Shown piece by piece: positions 26,248 to 34,469 of a stretch of 64,000 nucleotides of DNA (positions are counted from its first letter, which is position 1; the number at the start of each line of letters is the position of its first letter). Made by a program: the position numbers and the translations under genes. Under the pieces are notes generated by a model, which saw only the letters and a program-made list of their open reading frames with translations, was not told the DNA's origin and made no database searches. Source of the DNA: CAVRRZ01 sp963723745 (GTDB taxonomy: Bacteria > Actinomycetota > Actinomycetes > Mycobacteriales > Geodermatophilaceae); the NCBI GenBank assembly GCA_963723745.1, contig CAVRRZ010000004.1:310001-374000 (forward strand), given 5' to 3'.

Positions 26248-28395
26248 TCACGCACTGATGAGGACGACGAGTCGCTCGGTCGCCCGGGTCATCGCCACGT
26301 AGCGGTCGACCGCTCCCTCGATGCCCGTGCCGAACGTCTCCGGGTCGACCAGCACCACCAGGTCGAACTCGAGCCCCTTGGCGAGCTCCGGCGTCAGCGA
26401 CCGGACACGGGACGTGCCCGCGAACGTCGGATTCCCGATGACGCAGGCGACCCCCTCGGCGTGCGCGGCGAGCCACTCCTCCAGGACCGCGCCCAGCTCC
26501 GACGCCGCCCCGCACCGCACGGGGATGCCGGTGCTGCGGATGGACGTCGGCACGTTGGCGTCGGGCAGCACGGCCCGGATGACCGGCTCGGCCTCGGTCA
26601 TGACCTCCTCCGGCGTCCGGTAGTTGATGCTCAGGGACGCCCGCCTGATGTTCCGCAGGCCGATGCGCTCGAGCCGCTCCTGCCACGACTCGGCGAAGCC
26701 GTGCCGAGCCTGGGCCCGGTCACCCGCGATCGTGAAGCTCCCGGACGGGCAACGCAGCAGCAGCATCTGCCACTCCGCGTCGGTCAGCTCCTGGGCCTCG
26801 TCCACGACGACGTGCGCGAACGGTCCGGCGAGGAGGTCGGCGTCGGTGGTGGGCAGGGCGTCGTCGTCGACCAGGGCGTCGCGGAGGTCCTGGTGTCGGA
26901 GGGTCGTCATCAGCATCAGCTCGGAGTCGTCGGTCGCGATCAACTCGTCGATGACCAGCGACATGCGCTCGCGTTCGACCGCGACCGCGGCGTCCCGCCG
27001 GCGTGCGCGTCGGGACACCTCGGGGTCGCCGAGCCGCCGCCGTGCGGCGTCCAGGAGCGGCAGGTCGGCCACCGTCCAGGCCTGAGGGTCGGATCGCTGC
27101 AACCGCTGGACCTCGCCGGGGAGCAGCCACGGGGCGCACATCCGCAGGTAGGCCGGCACGGACCACAGGTCACCGACGAGGTCGGCCGCCTCGATCAGCG
27201 GCCACGCCCGGTCCAGGGCGGCGAGCAGTTCCCGGTTCGTCCGCAGCGACGCCCGGAGGACGTCGGGCGATTCGTCGCCGTCCCCGTGCCGGTCGAGCAG
27301 GATCGTGAGCAGCTGCTCCCACACCTGGTCGCGGGCGGCGTTGTGCGCGGTACCAGGGTCCGGGGCGTCGAAGGCCTCGGCCCAGTCGTCGACGCCGAGC
27401 CAGACCTCGGACGTGCCGACCTCGACCGTCATCCCCGTCGCCGGTGGCTGCTCGTAGAACCGGACTGCGGCCTCGATGGCCGCCACCAGGTCCGCCGACG
27501 ACTTCAGCCGTGCCACCTCCGGGTCGGTCTCGGTCGCGGCCCCGGCTCCCTCGGCGACGAGGTCGCGGACGGTGCAGGTCTGCACTCCCTCCTCGCCCAG
27601 GCTGGGCAGGACGTCGGCGACGTAGGCCAGGTAGGGCCGGCTCGGACCGACGAACAGCACCCCGCCCCGCTGGTGACCGAGCCGAGGATCGGAGTAGAGG
27701 AGGTAGGCGGTGCGGTGGAGGGCGACGACGGTCTTGCCGGTTCCCGGGCCTCCGTCGACGACGAGGGCACCGCGGGATCCCGCGCGGACGATGGCGTCCT
27801 GGTCGGCCTGGATCGTGCCGAGCACGTCGCGCATTCGGGGCGACCGGCTGCTGCCGAGGCTGGCGATGAAGGCCGACTGGTCGTCGAGCGCAGCGTGGCC
27901 CTCCAGCCCTTCGGGGGTGAACACCTCGTCCCAGTAGTCGGTGACCCGGCCGCGGGTCCAGCGGTACCGGCGGCGGCTGGCCAGCCCCATCGGGTCGGCG
28001 TGGGTCGCGCCGAAGAAGGGCTCGGCCACCGGCGACCGCCAGTCGACCAGCAGCCGGCGGCCGCTGCGGTCGGTGAGACCGAGCCGGCCGACGTACACGG
28101 GGTCGGGGTCGTCGGCCCGGACGATGCGCCCCAGGCACAGGTCCAGGCCGAAGCGGCGCAGGGTGCGCAGGCGGGCGGTCAGCCGGTGGACCTGCAGATC
28201 GCGGTCCAGCGCGGCCTGGCCGTCGCCGCCGGGCGCCCTCCGCTCGGCGGCGAGGCGGTCGCTCAGGTCGGCGATCGATTGCTCCAGGCTCGCCGCGATG
28301 GCGGCGAAGTGCTGTTCGTCGCCGGCGATGAGCGCCGGGGCGGACTTGGCGGGATGGTCGGACAGCTCGAACGCACTGGCTCTGGCGGGGCTCAC
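26248..28395 (-). CDS. helR: HelR-like RNA polymerase recycling motor ATPase
   Basis: 715 residues from GTG 28395. UvrD/HelD-type ATPase: Walker A GGPGTGKT at 215-222, Walker B VVVDEAQELTDAEW at 529-542, SINYRTPEEV, and a C-terminal KGLEFDLVVLVDPE plus YVAMTRATERLVVL. The N-terminal coiled-coil arm (ALIAGDEQHFAAIAASLEQSIADLSDRLA) and LVDWRSPVAEPFFGATHADPMGLASRRRYRW are close to the Streptomyces/Mycobacterium HelR proteins, which push rifamycin and DNA off RNA polymerase and give rifamycin tolerance. A palindrome like the rifamycin-associated element lies 120 bp upstream. The frame is open to 28788 but crosses that palindrome. No ATG is available, so the start is uncertain. Confidence 0.87.
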   Translation of the reverse strand: MSPARASAFELSDHPAKSAPALIAGDEQHFAAIAASLEQSIADLSDRLAAERRAPGGDGQAALDRDLQVHRLTARLRTLRRFGLDLCLGRIVRADDPDPVYVGRLGLTDRSGRRLLVDWRSPVAEPFFGATHADPMGLASRRRYRWTRGRVTDYWDEVFTPEGLEGHAALDDQSAFIASLGSSRSPRMRDVLGTIQADQDAIVRAGSRGALVVDGGPGTGKTVVALHRTAYLLYSDPRLGHQRGGVLFVGPSRPYLAYVADVLPSLGEEGVQTCTVRDLVAEGAGAATETDPEVARLKSSADLVAAIEAAVRFYEQPPATGMTVEVGTSEVWLGVDDWAEAFDAPDPGTAHNAARDQVWEQLLTILLDRHGDGDESPDVLRASLRTNRELLAALDRAWPLIEAADLVGDLWSVPAYLRMCAPWLLPGEVQRLQRSDPQAWTVADLPLLDAARRRLGDPEVSRRARRRDAAVAVERERMSLVIDELIATDDSELMLMTTLRHQDLRDALVDDDALPTTDADLLAGPFAHVVVDEAQELTDAEWQMLLLRCPSGSFTIAGDRAQARHGFAESWQERLERIGLRNIRRASLSINYRTPEEVMTEAEPVIRAVLPDANVPTSIRSTGIPVRCGAASELGAVLEEWLAAHAEGVACVIGNPTFAGTSRVRSLTPELAKGLEFDLVVLVDPETFGTGIEGAVDRYVAMTRATERLVVLISA

Positions 28396-28513
28396 GTCAA
28401 TCAACTCGGCTCTGGGCTCGTCGCTCCGGATGGCTCGCGAGGCATGGACGAGCGAATACGTTCGACGTCCGTCTTCGCAGGTCAGCGCCCCGGCCGGGCG
28501 ATTCTGCGGCAAG

Positions 28514-28540
28514 CCCGGGGGCTTGCCGCAAGCCCCCGGG
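28514..28540 (-). promoter_or_regulatory. RAE-like inverted repeat upstream of helR
   Basis: A perfect 27-bp inverted repeat centred on 28527; its core is the 19-mer GGGGCTTGCCGCAAGCCCC. The CTTGC/GCAAG arms flanked by G/C runs resemble the rifamycin-associated element found before helR and rifamycin-inactivating genes. A second, overlapping inverted repeat pairs GCGGCAAGCCC (28506-28516) with GGGCTTGCCGC (28519-28529). The identity to the published consensus is from memory. Confidence 0.7.
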
Positions 28541-28564
28541 TGCGCTATACGTTGAAGAGGGAAG

Positions 28565-28945
28565 TCACGCGGAGGGTGCGCGTCGGGCCGCCCGGACGGC
28601 GCGTCGCACGGCCCACCCAGCCGCGGCATCGCTCGCCCTCCGCCACAGCGGAGCCCGGCGCTGCTCCAGCCGGGCCACGCGTGCCTCGAGTGCCGCGACG
28701 TCACCGGCGTCCGGACCGAGGGCCCGCGGCCGGGCCGCCAGCGCGGCCAGGCCCTCGACGAGGCCCTCGACCAGCTGGGCGACGTCACCGGGACGCAGCC
28801 GAGCCGTGCCCACGCAGATGTCGTCGCGCCAGAGGCTCAGGTTCAGCAGGCCGGCCTCGCCGTGCGTGGACACGCGAACCGCCCGTCCGTCCCCACGCGC
28901 GTCCCACGCCCAGCGCCCGTGCGTAGGCAGAACAACGGCACTCAT
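28565..28945 (-). CDS. Hypothetical protein
   Basis: 126 residues. N-terminal beta-rich half (RWAWDARGDGRAVRVSTHGEAGLLNLSLWRDD) with an LRPGDVAQLVEGLVEGLAAL helix, and a C-terminal Ala/Arg-rich helix with a short heptad pattern (VAALEARVARLEQRR). Found in the right codon usage but with a weak SD. I do not recognise a family. It ends just upstream of the helR regulatory palindrome, on the same strand. Confidence 0.5.
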   Translation of the reverse strand: MSAVVLPTHGRWAWDARGDGRAVRVSTHGEAGLLNLSLWRDDICVGTARLRPGDVAQLVEGLVEGLAALAARPRALGPDAGDVAALEARVARLEQRRAPLWRRASDAAAGWAVRRAVRAARRAPSA

Positions 28946-29124
28946 CGGCTCAGGTTGAAGGTCGCGCCCGCACGGGTCAAGCGCATGGTGCCCTCGATGT
29001 GCTCCTCCATCCGGCCTGAGCCCACCCCGCGCCGACGATCACGATGGTCGGGAACGACCCCGGGGCTGGGCTGCGGTCTGTCGCTTCGCGGACATCATGA
29101 TCACTCAGGCGTGAGGCTCCGGGG

Positions 29125-29502
29125 TCAGGTCTCCAGCACCGAGAAGATGTTGCCCGCGGGGTCGGTGAACCAGGCGATCGCCGGCCCCAGGCCGCGGGCG
29201 ATGCCCTTCTCGTCCTGCTCGAACCCCTCGTACCGCTCGAACCGCACGCCCTTCGCGGAGAGCTCGTCGACCGCCTTCTCGACGTCGGGCACCGGAAAGT
29301 TGAGCACCGTGTAGGTGGCGGGCGTGTAGTCGGGCTTGGGGTACACCATGACGTCGGTGCCGCCACCCAGGTGGAGGGTGAGCATGCCGCCCATCTCCTC
29401 GTTCACGTCGACCCGCAGGCCGAGGGTGTCGGTGTAGAAGCGGCGGGCCGCTGCTACGTCGGGTACTGCGAAGCCACTGAAGGCGGCGCTGTCGGTGAGC
29501 AC
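29125..29502 (-). CDS. VOC (glyoxalase/dioxygenase-like) family protein
   Basis: 125 residues, one VOC unit of two beta-alpha-beta-beta-beta modules: SGFAVPDVAAARRFYTDTLGL, then VLNFPVPDVEKAVDEL and a C-terminal WFTDPAGNIFSVLE. GTG start with GGGAGGAG upstream; the frame is open nine codons further. Metal ligands are only partly conserved, so activity is unclear. It follows the sigma factor by 55 bp on the same strand, a pairing often seen with such sigma genes. Confidence 0.82.
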   Translation of the reverse strand: MLTDSAAFSGFAVPDVAAARRFYTDTLGLRVDVNEEMGGMLTLHLGGGTDVMVYPKPDYTPATYTVLNFPVPDVEKAVDELSAKGVRFERYEGFEQDEKGIARGLGPAIAWFTDPAGNIFSVLET

Positions 29503-29557
29503 GGCGGATCTCCTCCCAGGTGGTGACACCGGTGTCGACCGGACGAGCGCCCCCGAC

Positions 29558-30553
29558 TCATCGGTCGGCGGCGACCTCCGGCGTGGCGGGCAGGCCGAGA
29601 CGGGCGAACATGTCGTTGTCCAGGTCGAGAAAGCTGCTGATGTGGCTCACCCGGCCGCCCTCGATCTCGAGCACGTGCAGCGCCCACGGCGCGAACCCGT
29701 CGCCCGCCCGCCGCCACTGGGCCACGGCGGGCGTGCCGTTGGCGGAGGTGACCATCAGCGTCGACCCCTCGCACCCGTGCCCGGGACCGCGCATCCATGC
29801 GCCGATGTCCTCGGCTCCGCGCAGCCACATCTCGAACGGCGGCATGTGCTGGGTCGCGTCGTCGCGGAGCAACCGGACGAAGCCGTCGATGTCATAGCGC
29901 TCGAAGGTGTCGACGTAGCGGGCCAGCAGCTCCGCGTCGTCGTCGTCGAGCGGGCGGGGATCGGGACGTCCGCCGGCCTCGGCCATCGTGGCGCGGGCGC
30001 GCTGCAGCGCGCTGTTGACCGAGGCGACCGTCGTCTCCAGGAGGGTGGCCACCTCGTCGGCCCGCCACCGCAGCACCTCGCGCAGCAGCAGGACCGCGCG
30101 CTGGCGCGGGGGCAGCAGCTGGAGTGCGCTGATGAACGCCAGCCGGATGGACTCGCGGAGGACGGCGCGCTCCGCCGGGTCCGCGTCGTCGGGCAGCACC
30201 TCGCGGTCCAGCACGGGCTCGACCCACGCCCCCGCCGGCCGTCGGCCGGCCAGCGACGCCTCCACCGGCGGGTAGGGGGTGCCCGACAGGTCCATCGGCA
30301 GGGCCCGGCGCTGCCGGCCGGAGAGCTGGTCGAGGCAGACGTTCGTGGCGATCCGGTAGAGCCACGAGCGCACCGCGGAACGCCCCTCGAAGCCGTCGAT
30401 GCCGCGCCAGGCGCGGACCATGGTCTCCTGCACCGCGTCGTCGGCGTCGAAGGCCGAGCCCAGCATCCGGTAGCAGTAGCCAGTCAGCTCCCTGCGGTGC
30501 TCGAGCAACCGTGGATCGAGCTGGTCGGCCTGGCCGATCGCGAGCGTGCTCAT
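29558..30553 (-). CDS. RNA polymerase sigma factor, SigG/SigX5-like ECF type with SnoaL-like C-terminal domain
   Basis: 331 residues. Region 2 (LTGYCYRMLGSAFDADDAVQETMVRAWRG) and region 4 (ALQLLPPRQRAVLLLREVLRWRADEVA...SVNSALQRAR) are clear. A SnoaL-like domain follows (LLARYVDTFERYDIDGFVRLL to the C-terminus), as in the SigG/SigJ-like group that has no separate anti-sigma factor. ATG 30553 has GGGGGAG upstream. The C-terminal domain presumably controls activity. Probably transcribed with the VOC gene. Confidence 0.85.
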   Translation of the reverse strand: MSTLAIGQADQLDPRLLEHRRELTGYCYRMLGSAFDADDAVQETMVRAWRGIDGFEGRSAVRSWLYRIATNVCLDQLSGRQRRALPMDLSGTPYPPVEASLAGRRPAGAWVEPVLDREVLPDDADPAERAVLRESIRLAFISALQLLPPRQRAVLLLREVLRWRADEVATLLETTVASVNSALQRARATMAEAGGRPDPRPLDDDDAELLARYVDTFERYDIDGFVRLLRDDATQHMPPFEMWLRGAEDIGAWMRGPGHGCEGSTLMVTSANGTPAVAQWRRAGDGFAPWALHVLEIEGGRVSHISSFLDLDNDMFARLGLPATPEVAADR

Positions 30554-30617
30554 GCTGGCTCCCCCTTCGGGTGACGACCCGGGAAGCACACCACAGGGCA
30601 CCGACAGAACGGGACCC

Positions 30618-32270
30618 CTACTGGTACGAGATCAGCTGCGGCAGCGGATCGACCTGCTCGACGGTCTGCCGCGCGGTGAGCATCGGTGAATCCTCGTCGT
30701 AGAAGTTCTTCCAGCCCCACCACAGCTCCGGCTGGGCACCCTGCCGCAGCGTCCGCCAGGTCGCCTGCTTCGACCCCTGCGGGCCCTGGCCGTCGGCGTG
30801 CACCATGACCGCCAGCTCATCGCGGGAGAGGTCCAGCCGTTCCCGGCCGGGCAGCATGTCCAGCCGGAACTGGTGGAGCACCAGCAGCTTCTGCGGCAAC
30901 GCGTTCTCCCGGGTCAGGTCGGCGAGCCAGGTGATCACCCGGTTGACCTCCTCGACCGGCACGGAGCCGATCTGGGTCAGGTGCACCTCGTTCGGGCCCA
31001 GCCGCCACTCCGGGTCCAGGGCCAGCCCCACGTGCGGCAGCTCGAGGAACTCGCGGTAGAGCTCGGCCTGGGTGACGAAGTCGGTGCGCCCCGGCTGCAG
31101 GTCGAGGACGACGTACAGCCCGGCCTCGCCCGCCGCCTCCACCCAGGGCCGGAGCAGGTCGACCTCGGCCTCGTTGGAGTAGTTGCCGTCCGGCCCCGGG
31201 AACTCCGAGGCGACGGTCGCGATGATCTCGAACGACGGCACCACCGTCGCGTCCACCAGCGCCTCGTAGGACGCGGCGTGCTCGCGGGCCCGCTGGACGG
31301 CGGCGTCCACCGGCTGCTCCCCCATGATCCCCAGGGCGCTGGTGCCGGGATGGCCGTAGAGGGCGACCAGGAAGCTCTCGGGGAAGAGCACCTGCCCGCC
31401 CGCGGGCAGCTCGACCCCGGTGGCGGCCGTCGCCACCTTCCACTCCAGTCCGTCCTCGTCGGCGAACCCCGCGCCCAGGACGACGACGGACGACGGCTCC
31501 TGCTCGCCCATCGCGGCCACGACCTCCGGCAGTGCGCGCGGGTCGGTGCCGCCGTCGGTGACGAGGACCCGCGCCCCGGCGGCCCGGGCCGTGGCGACGG
31601 CCGCGAGCTCCTCCGGTGCGCCCGTCGCCAGCACGATCGTGTCCGACAGCGGCTCGGCGGCAGCCACCTCGGGCAGCGAGTCCTCCGGCGAGCCGGTCGG
31701 CGCCGCCGCGCCGTCCGCCACCAGCGCGACCGGCTCGTCCGTGCCGGCCAGCTCGGCGACGGCGTCCTCGTCGGCAACCTCGCGGACGTCGGCCCACTCG
31801 AGGCCCGCGGCCGCGGCGACCGCGGCCGGATCGGCCGGCACTGCGACCACGTCGGAATCGCCTCCGGCGTCCTCGGCCGGCTCCTCGCCCACCCGCAGGA
31901 CGGTGGTGACGCCGAGGCGTTCCAGCTCCTCCCCGGCCGCGGGGTCGGTCCCGTCCGCCGACTCCAGCAGCACCGGGACGCCCAGCCCGGCCGCGGCCGA
32001 GGCCGCGAGCATCGTCCCGGCCGCGTCGCCGCTGCGAGCGAGGACGGCCACGTCCGAGGAGGCGAACAGCGCACGGCTGGTCGACGCGGCGAGGGCGACA
32101 TCGGTCGCGTCGGAGACGACGGTGAGCTCGTCAGGTGACGTCGTGGTCACGGATGCCTGCTCGGCGTCCGCCTCGGTCGCCGCGGCCGCACCGCCGCTCT
32201 CGCCGCCGAACGACGTGCAACCGGACAGCAACAGCAGCACGGACGCCGCGGGCAGCACAGCTGAACGCAC
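30618..32270 (-). CDS. Uncharacterised secreted lipoprotein
   Basis: 550 residues. Signal peptide with lipobox LLSGC (Cys about 18), then an Ala/Gly/Thr linker. The N-terminal half is built from repeated Rossmann-like units (SRALFASSDVAVLARSGDAAGTMLAASAAAGLGVPVLL, and others of the cell-wall-binding repeat 2 kind). The C-terminal 250 residues (ALYGHPGTSALGIMG, YVVLDLQPGRTDFV, VGLALDPEWRLGPNEV, LLVLHQF) look like an alpha/beta-barrel with acidic residues at strand ends. No enzyme activity can be assigned. The IS481 element lies just upstream, between this gene and its original upstream region. Confidence 0.75.
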   Translation of the reverse strand: MRSAVLPAASVLLLLSGCTSFGGESGGAAAATEADAEQASVTTTSPDELTVVSDATDVALAASTSRALFASSDVAVLARSGDAAGTMLAASAAAGLGVPVLLESADGTDPAAGEELERLGVTTVLRVGEEPAEDAGGDSDVVAVPADPAAVAAAAGLEWADVREVADEDAVAELAGTDEPVALVADGAAAPTGSPEDSLPEVAAAEPLSDTIVLATGAPEELAAVATARAAGARVLVTDGGTDPRALPEVVAAMGEQEPSSVVVLGAGFADEDGLEWKVATAATGVELPAGGQVLFPESFLVALYGHPGTSALGIMGEQPVDAAVQRAREHAASYEALVDATVVPSFEIIATVASEFPGPDGNYSNEAEVDLLRPWVEAAGEAGLYVVLDLQPGRTDFVTQAELYREFLELPHVGLALDPEWRLGPNEVHLTQIGSVPVEEVNRVITWLADLTRENALPQKLLVLHQFRLDMLPGRERLDLSRDELAVMVHADGQGPQGSKQATWRTLRQGAQPELWWGWKNFYDEDSPMLTARQTVEQVDPLPQLISYQ

Positions 32271-32324
32271 GTGGTCCTCCGTCCCCCCGGGCGGACTCCG
32301 TCGGCCCTCCCCCGGCCCCTCGAC

Positions 32325-32357
32325 CCTAGGGCTTCCGGAGCACGGGTCGAGGTGACA
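32325..32357. repeat. Left target duplication and terminal inverted repeat of the IS481-type element
   Basis: CCTAGG (32325-32330) is the target duplication. The inverted repeat at 32331-32357 begins GCTTCCGGAGCACGGGT and ends GAGGTGACA. It matches the right end in 23 of 27 positions. Confidence 0.8.
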
Positions 32358-33474
32358 GGTGGGGCGCTCGGCTGCGCTGTCGTCAGGGAGTCTGGCAGAG
32401 GGCGTTGCGGGCGGTGATCGCGTGCAGGACCTGTCGGGGGCTGCGGCCGCGCATGTAGTCGCCGTGGTTGCGGCGACGGCCGTTGTAGTCGGCGACCCAG
32501 GTCTGCAGCGCGGCGTCGAGGTCGCTGATTCGGTCGACTCGTCCGCGGTGAAAGAAGGGCCGGTAGAACTCCTGCAGCACGGTGCCCTGGACGCGTTCGC
32601 AGACGCTGTTGTGGTTCGGGCTGCGCGGTGGGGTGCGGTGATGGTCGATGCCGAGATCGGCGGCGTGGTCCCGGAATGCGCGGCCGATGAACTCCGGGCC
32701 GTTGTCGGTCAGCACGCCGGTCAGCTCGACGTCGATCTCGCCGAGGGCGGCGGAGACCTGGTCCAGGAAGCGAGCGGCGACCGGCGCGCCCTTGTCCCCG
32801 ACGATTAGCCGGACGACCAGCCAGCGGGTGGCCACGTCGATCGCGGTGAGCTGGTAGACCGCGCCGACGCCCTTGAGCTTGCCGACGTAGAAGGTGTCCA
32901 GGCAGACCAGCTGCCCCGGGTCGCTGGCGGCCAGGCAGAACCCGAAGGGTCCTTCCAGGGCCGCGTCGGTCAGCTGGCCGCTCTCGGCGGCGGTCAACGA
33001 CGCCAGCGCCGCGATCCGCTGCCGGCGGGTGCTCAGGTTGTGCCGGCGCAGCACCTTCTGGATGCCGGAGGCCGAGCGGTGCACCCCGGCGGCGGCGAGG
33101 TGGTCGACCAGCTGCCGGGCGCCGAGCGTGGCCTTGGCGACTGCAGTGGCCAGGATCGTGCTGACCTCCTCGGCGCTCATCGCGTTGGGCATCACCGGCG
33201 GGCGGCGGTCCTTGGGCATCAGCGCCGACAGCCCGTACTTCTCGGCCTTGGCCACCCACCGGTAGTAGCTGGTGCGCGAGACGCCGGCGGCCTTGCAGGC
33301 CGCGGTCACGTCGGTCAACGCGGCCTGCTCCAACACATGGGCACGCCGAGCATGGATGATCTGGTCAGGGGTCACGGGGAGGGTCTCCTTCTGGTCACCG
33401 AAGCAACCGAAGGCTCCCACCCCGTGACCCCCTCAAGATCGAAGAGGTGTCACCTCAACCCGTGATCAGCAAGC
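32331..33474 (-). mobile_element. IS481-family insertion sequence
   Basis: 1,144 bp with a single transposase gene, 27-bp imperfect terminal inverted repeats (23/27 identical) and flanking CCTAGG duplications. The IS481 family is known to prefer NCTAGN targets and to duplicate six bases, exactly what is seen. All parts look intact, so it could still move. It inserted between two lipoprotein genes without breaking a recognisable coding region. Confidence 0.88.
32383..33372 (-). CDS. IS481-family transposase
   Basis: 329 residues from GTG 33372, which has AAGGAG nine bases upstream. The frame is open to 33420, giving an alternative 345-residue form. N-terminal HTH (LTDVTAACKAAGVSRTSYYRWVAK), HTH_29-like second helix block, and an rve integrase core with catalytic Asp in CLDTFYV, Asp in VLTDNGPEF and the Glu in NSVCERVQGT; the C-terminus has the family YNGRRRNHGDYMRGRSP. 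Cuts and joins the element's ends. Confidence 0.9.
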   Translation of the reverse strand, partial: TPDQIIHARRAHVLEQAALTDVTAACKAAGVSRTSYYRWVAKAEKYGLSALMPKDRRPPVMPNAMSAEEVSTILATAVAKATLGARQLVDHLAAAGVHRSASGIQKVLRRHNLSTRRQRIAALASLTAAESGQLTDAALEGPFGFCLAASDPGQLVCLDTFYVGKLKGVGAVYQLTAIDVATRWLVVRLIVGDKGAPVAARFLDQVSAALGEIDVELTGVLTDNGPEFIGRAFRDHAADLGIDHHRTPPRSPNHNSVCERVQGTVLQEFYRPFFHRGRVDRISDLDAALQTWVADYNGRRRNHGDYMRGRSPRQVLHAITARNALCQTP

Positions 33475-33480
33475 CCTAGG
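33448..33480. repeat. Right terminal inverted repeat and target duplication of the IS481-type element
   Basis: Read inward on the minus strand it starts GCTTGCTGATCACGGGT and ends GAGGTGACA (33474-33448). CCTAGG at 33475-33480 is the second copy of the target. Confidence 0.8.
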
Positions 33481-33558
33481 GGAGGTCTGCCGCAGGCGTC
33501 GTCCCGGCGAGGGTCGTCGGTCGCCCGCGGCTGCGGGTCACGCCCCTCTGCTGCCCGG

Positions 33559-34407
33559 TCAGTCGACCGGCCGCAGCCGAGCCTCGACCTCCACGAAGTC
33601 GCCGTACTCGGCCCGGATCTCCGCGCGCAGCTGCTCGTCGGCGACCGGCACGGTGACCGTGACGACCCCGGTGATCTCGTCGGCCCCCGAGGAGATGGCG
33701 TCCAGATCGTCGTGCAGACGTCGCGCGACGGCGTTCAGCTCGTCCAGCGGACGGTCGGCGAACGTGACACACAGCGGACCGCCCCAGAGCCGACGCAGCT
33801 GCGCTTCGTGACTCTCGAGATCACCGGTGAACCGCGCGTTGAGCACGACATCGGTGGGATCGAAAGGACGCTCCTCGGCGACGTCGGACAGCGAGTCGAG
33901 CCACACGCCGGCGTGCTCCGCCCGCGCGCGGGCGTAGCTGATCGCGGCCTGCATGTCGCGCTCCGTCGCCGTCGCCGCATCGACGACGGTCCAGCCTCCG
34001 GCCGGCGGTTCGCACGGCGACGCGAAGATGTCCACCGAGTGGTCGGGCTCGACGCGCTCCGGCGGTGCGGGCGGTTCGGTCAGCGTCAGAGCGTCGCCGT
34101 CCCAGGTGCCGGTCAGACCGTACTCGCCCCACGTCGTACCGTTCGCCGACTCCTCGCTGTCGACGTCGGCCCAGTCGAGGCCGACCACGTCCGGCCCGCC
34201 GCACTGCGGCGGGTATGACTCCAGGACCCCGCCGAGGCACAGCTGGGGTCCGTGCTCGGGCGACTCCAGGACCGTGGCGGTGACGGTGTACCGCTGGATC
34301 TCGACCGGCTCGGGGGCTGACGCGGTGCTGGTCGTCGTGGCGCACCCCGCGAGCAGCACAGACGCGAGCATCCCGATCGAGATGCGACCCCGCCCGGTCC
34401 CGGTCAT
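33559..34407 (-). CDS. Hypothetical lipoprotein
   Basis: About 282 residues. Signal peptide with lipobox LLAGC (Cys near 22). The mature part has a first domain with paired cysteines (LCLGG...PPQCGG) and a second half (HEAQLRRLWGGPLCVTFADRPLDELNAVARRLHDDL) resembling a small alpha/beta sensor or BON-like module. No named family recognised. An in-frame ATG five codons upstream is an alternative start. Divergent from the Eis-like gene. Confidence 0.7.
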   Translation of the reverse strand: MTGTGRGRISIGMLASVLLAGCATTTSTASAPEPVEIQRYTVTATVLESPEHGPQLCLGGVLESYPPQCGGPDVVGLDWADVDSEESANGTTWGEYGLTGTWDGDALTLTEPPAPPERVEPDHSVDIFASPCEPPAGGWTVVDAATATERDMQAAISYARARAEHAGVWLDSLSDVAEERPFDPTDVVLNARFTGDLESHEAQLRRLWGGPLCVTFADRPLDELNAVARRLHDDLDAISSGADEITGVVTVTVPVADEQLRAEIRAEYGDFVEVEARLRPVD

Positions 34408-34456
34408 GGCGGCATGATGCACGGAAACCGGCTGGCCGGACGTCGGTGGCGGACGA

Positions 34457-34469
34457 TAGACATCAGACC
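34457..34469 (+). promoter_or_regulatory. Probable leaderless promoter of the Eis-like gene
   Basis: TAGACA at 34457-34462 followed by seven bases and then GTG 34470, the spacing expected if transcription starts at the start codon. The same TAGACA-N7-GTG pattern precedes kynureninase (46391). Confidence 0.4.

Noticed and set aside
25165..28926. A 1,253-codon open frame on the plus strand
   Set aside because: Antisense to the oxidoreductase and helR; no domain and typical mirror-frame composition.
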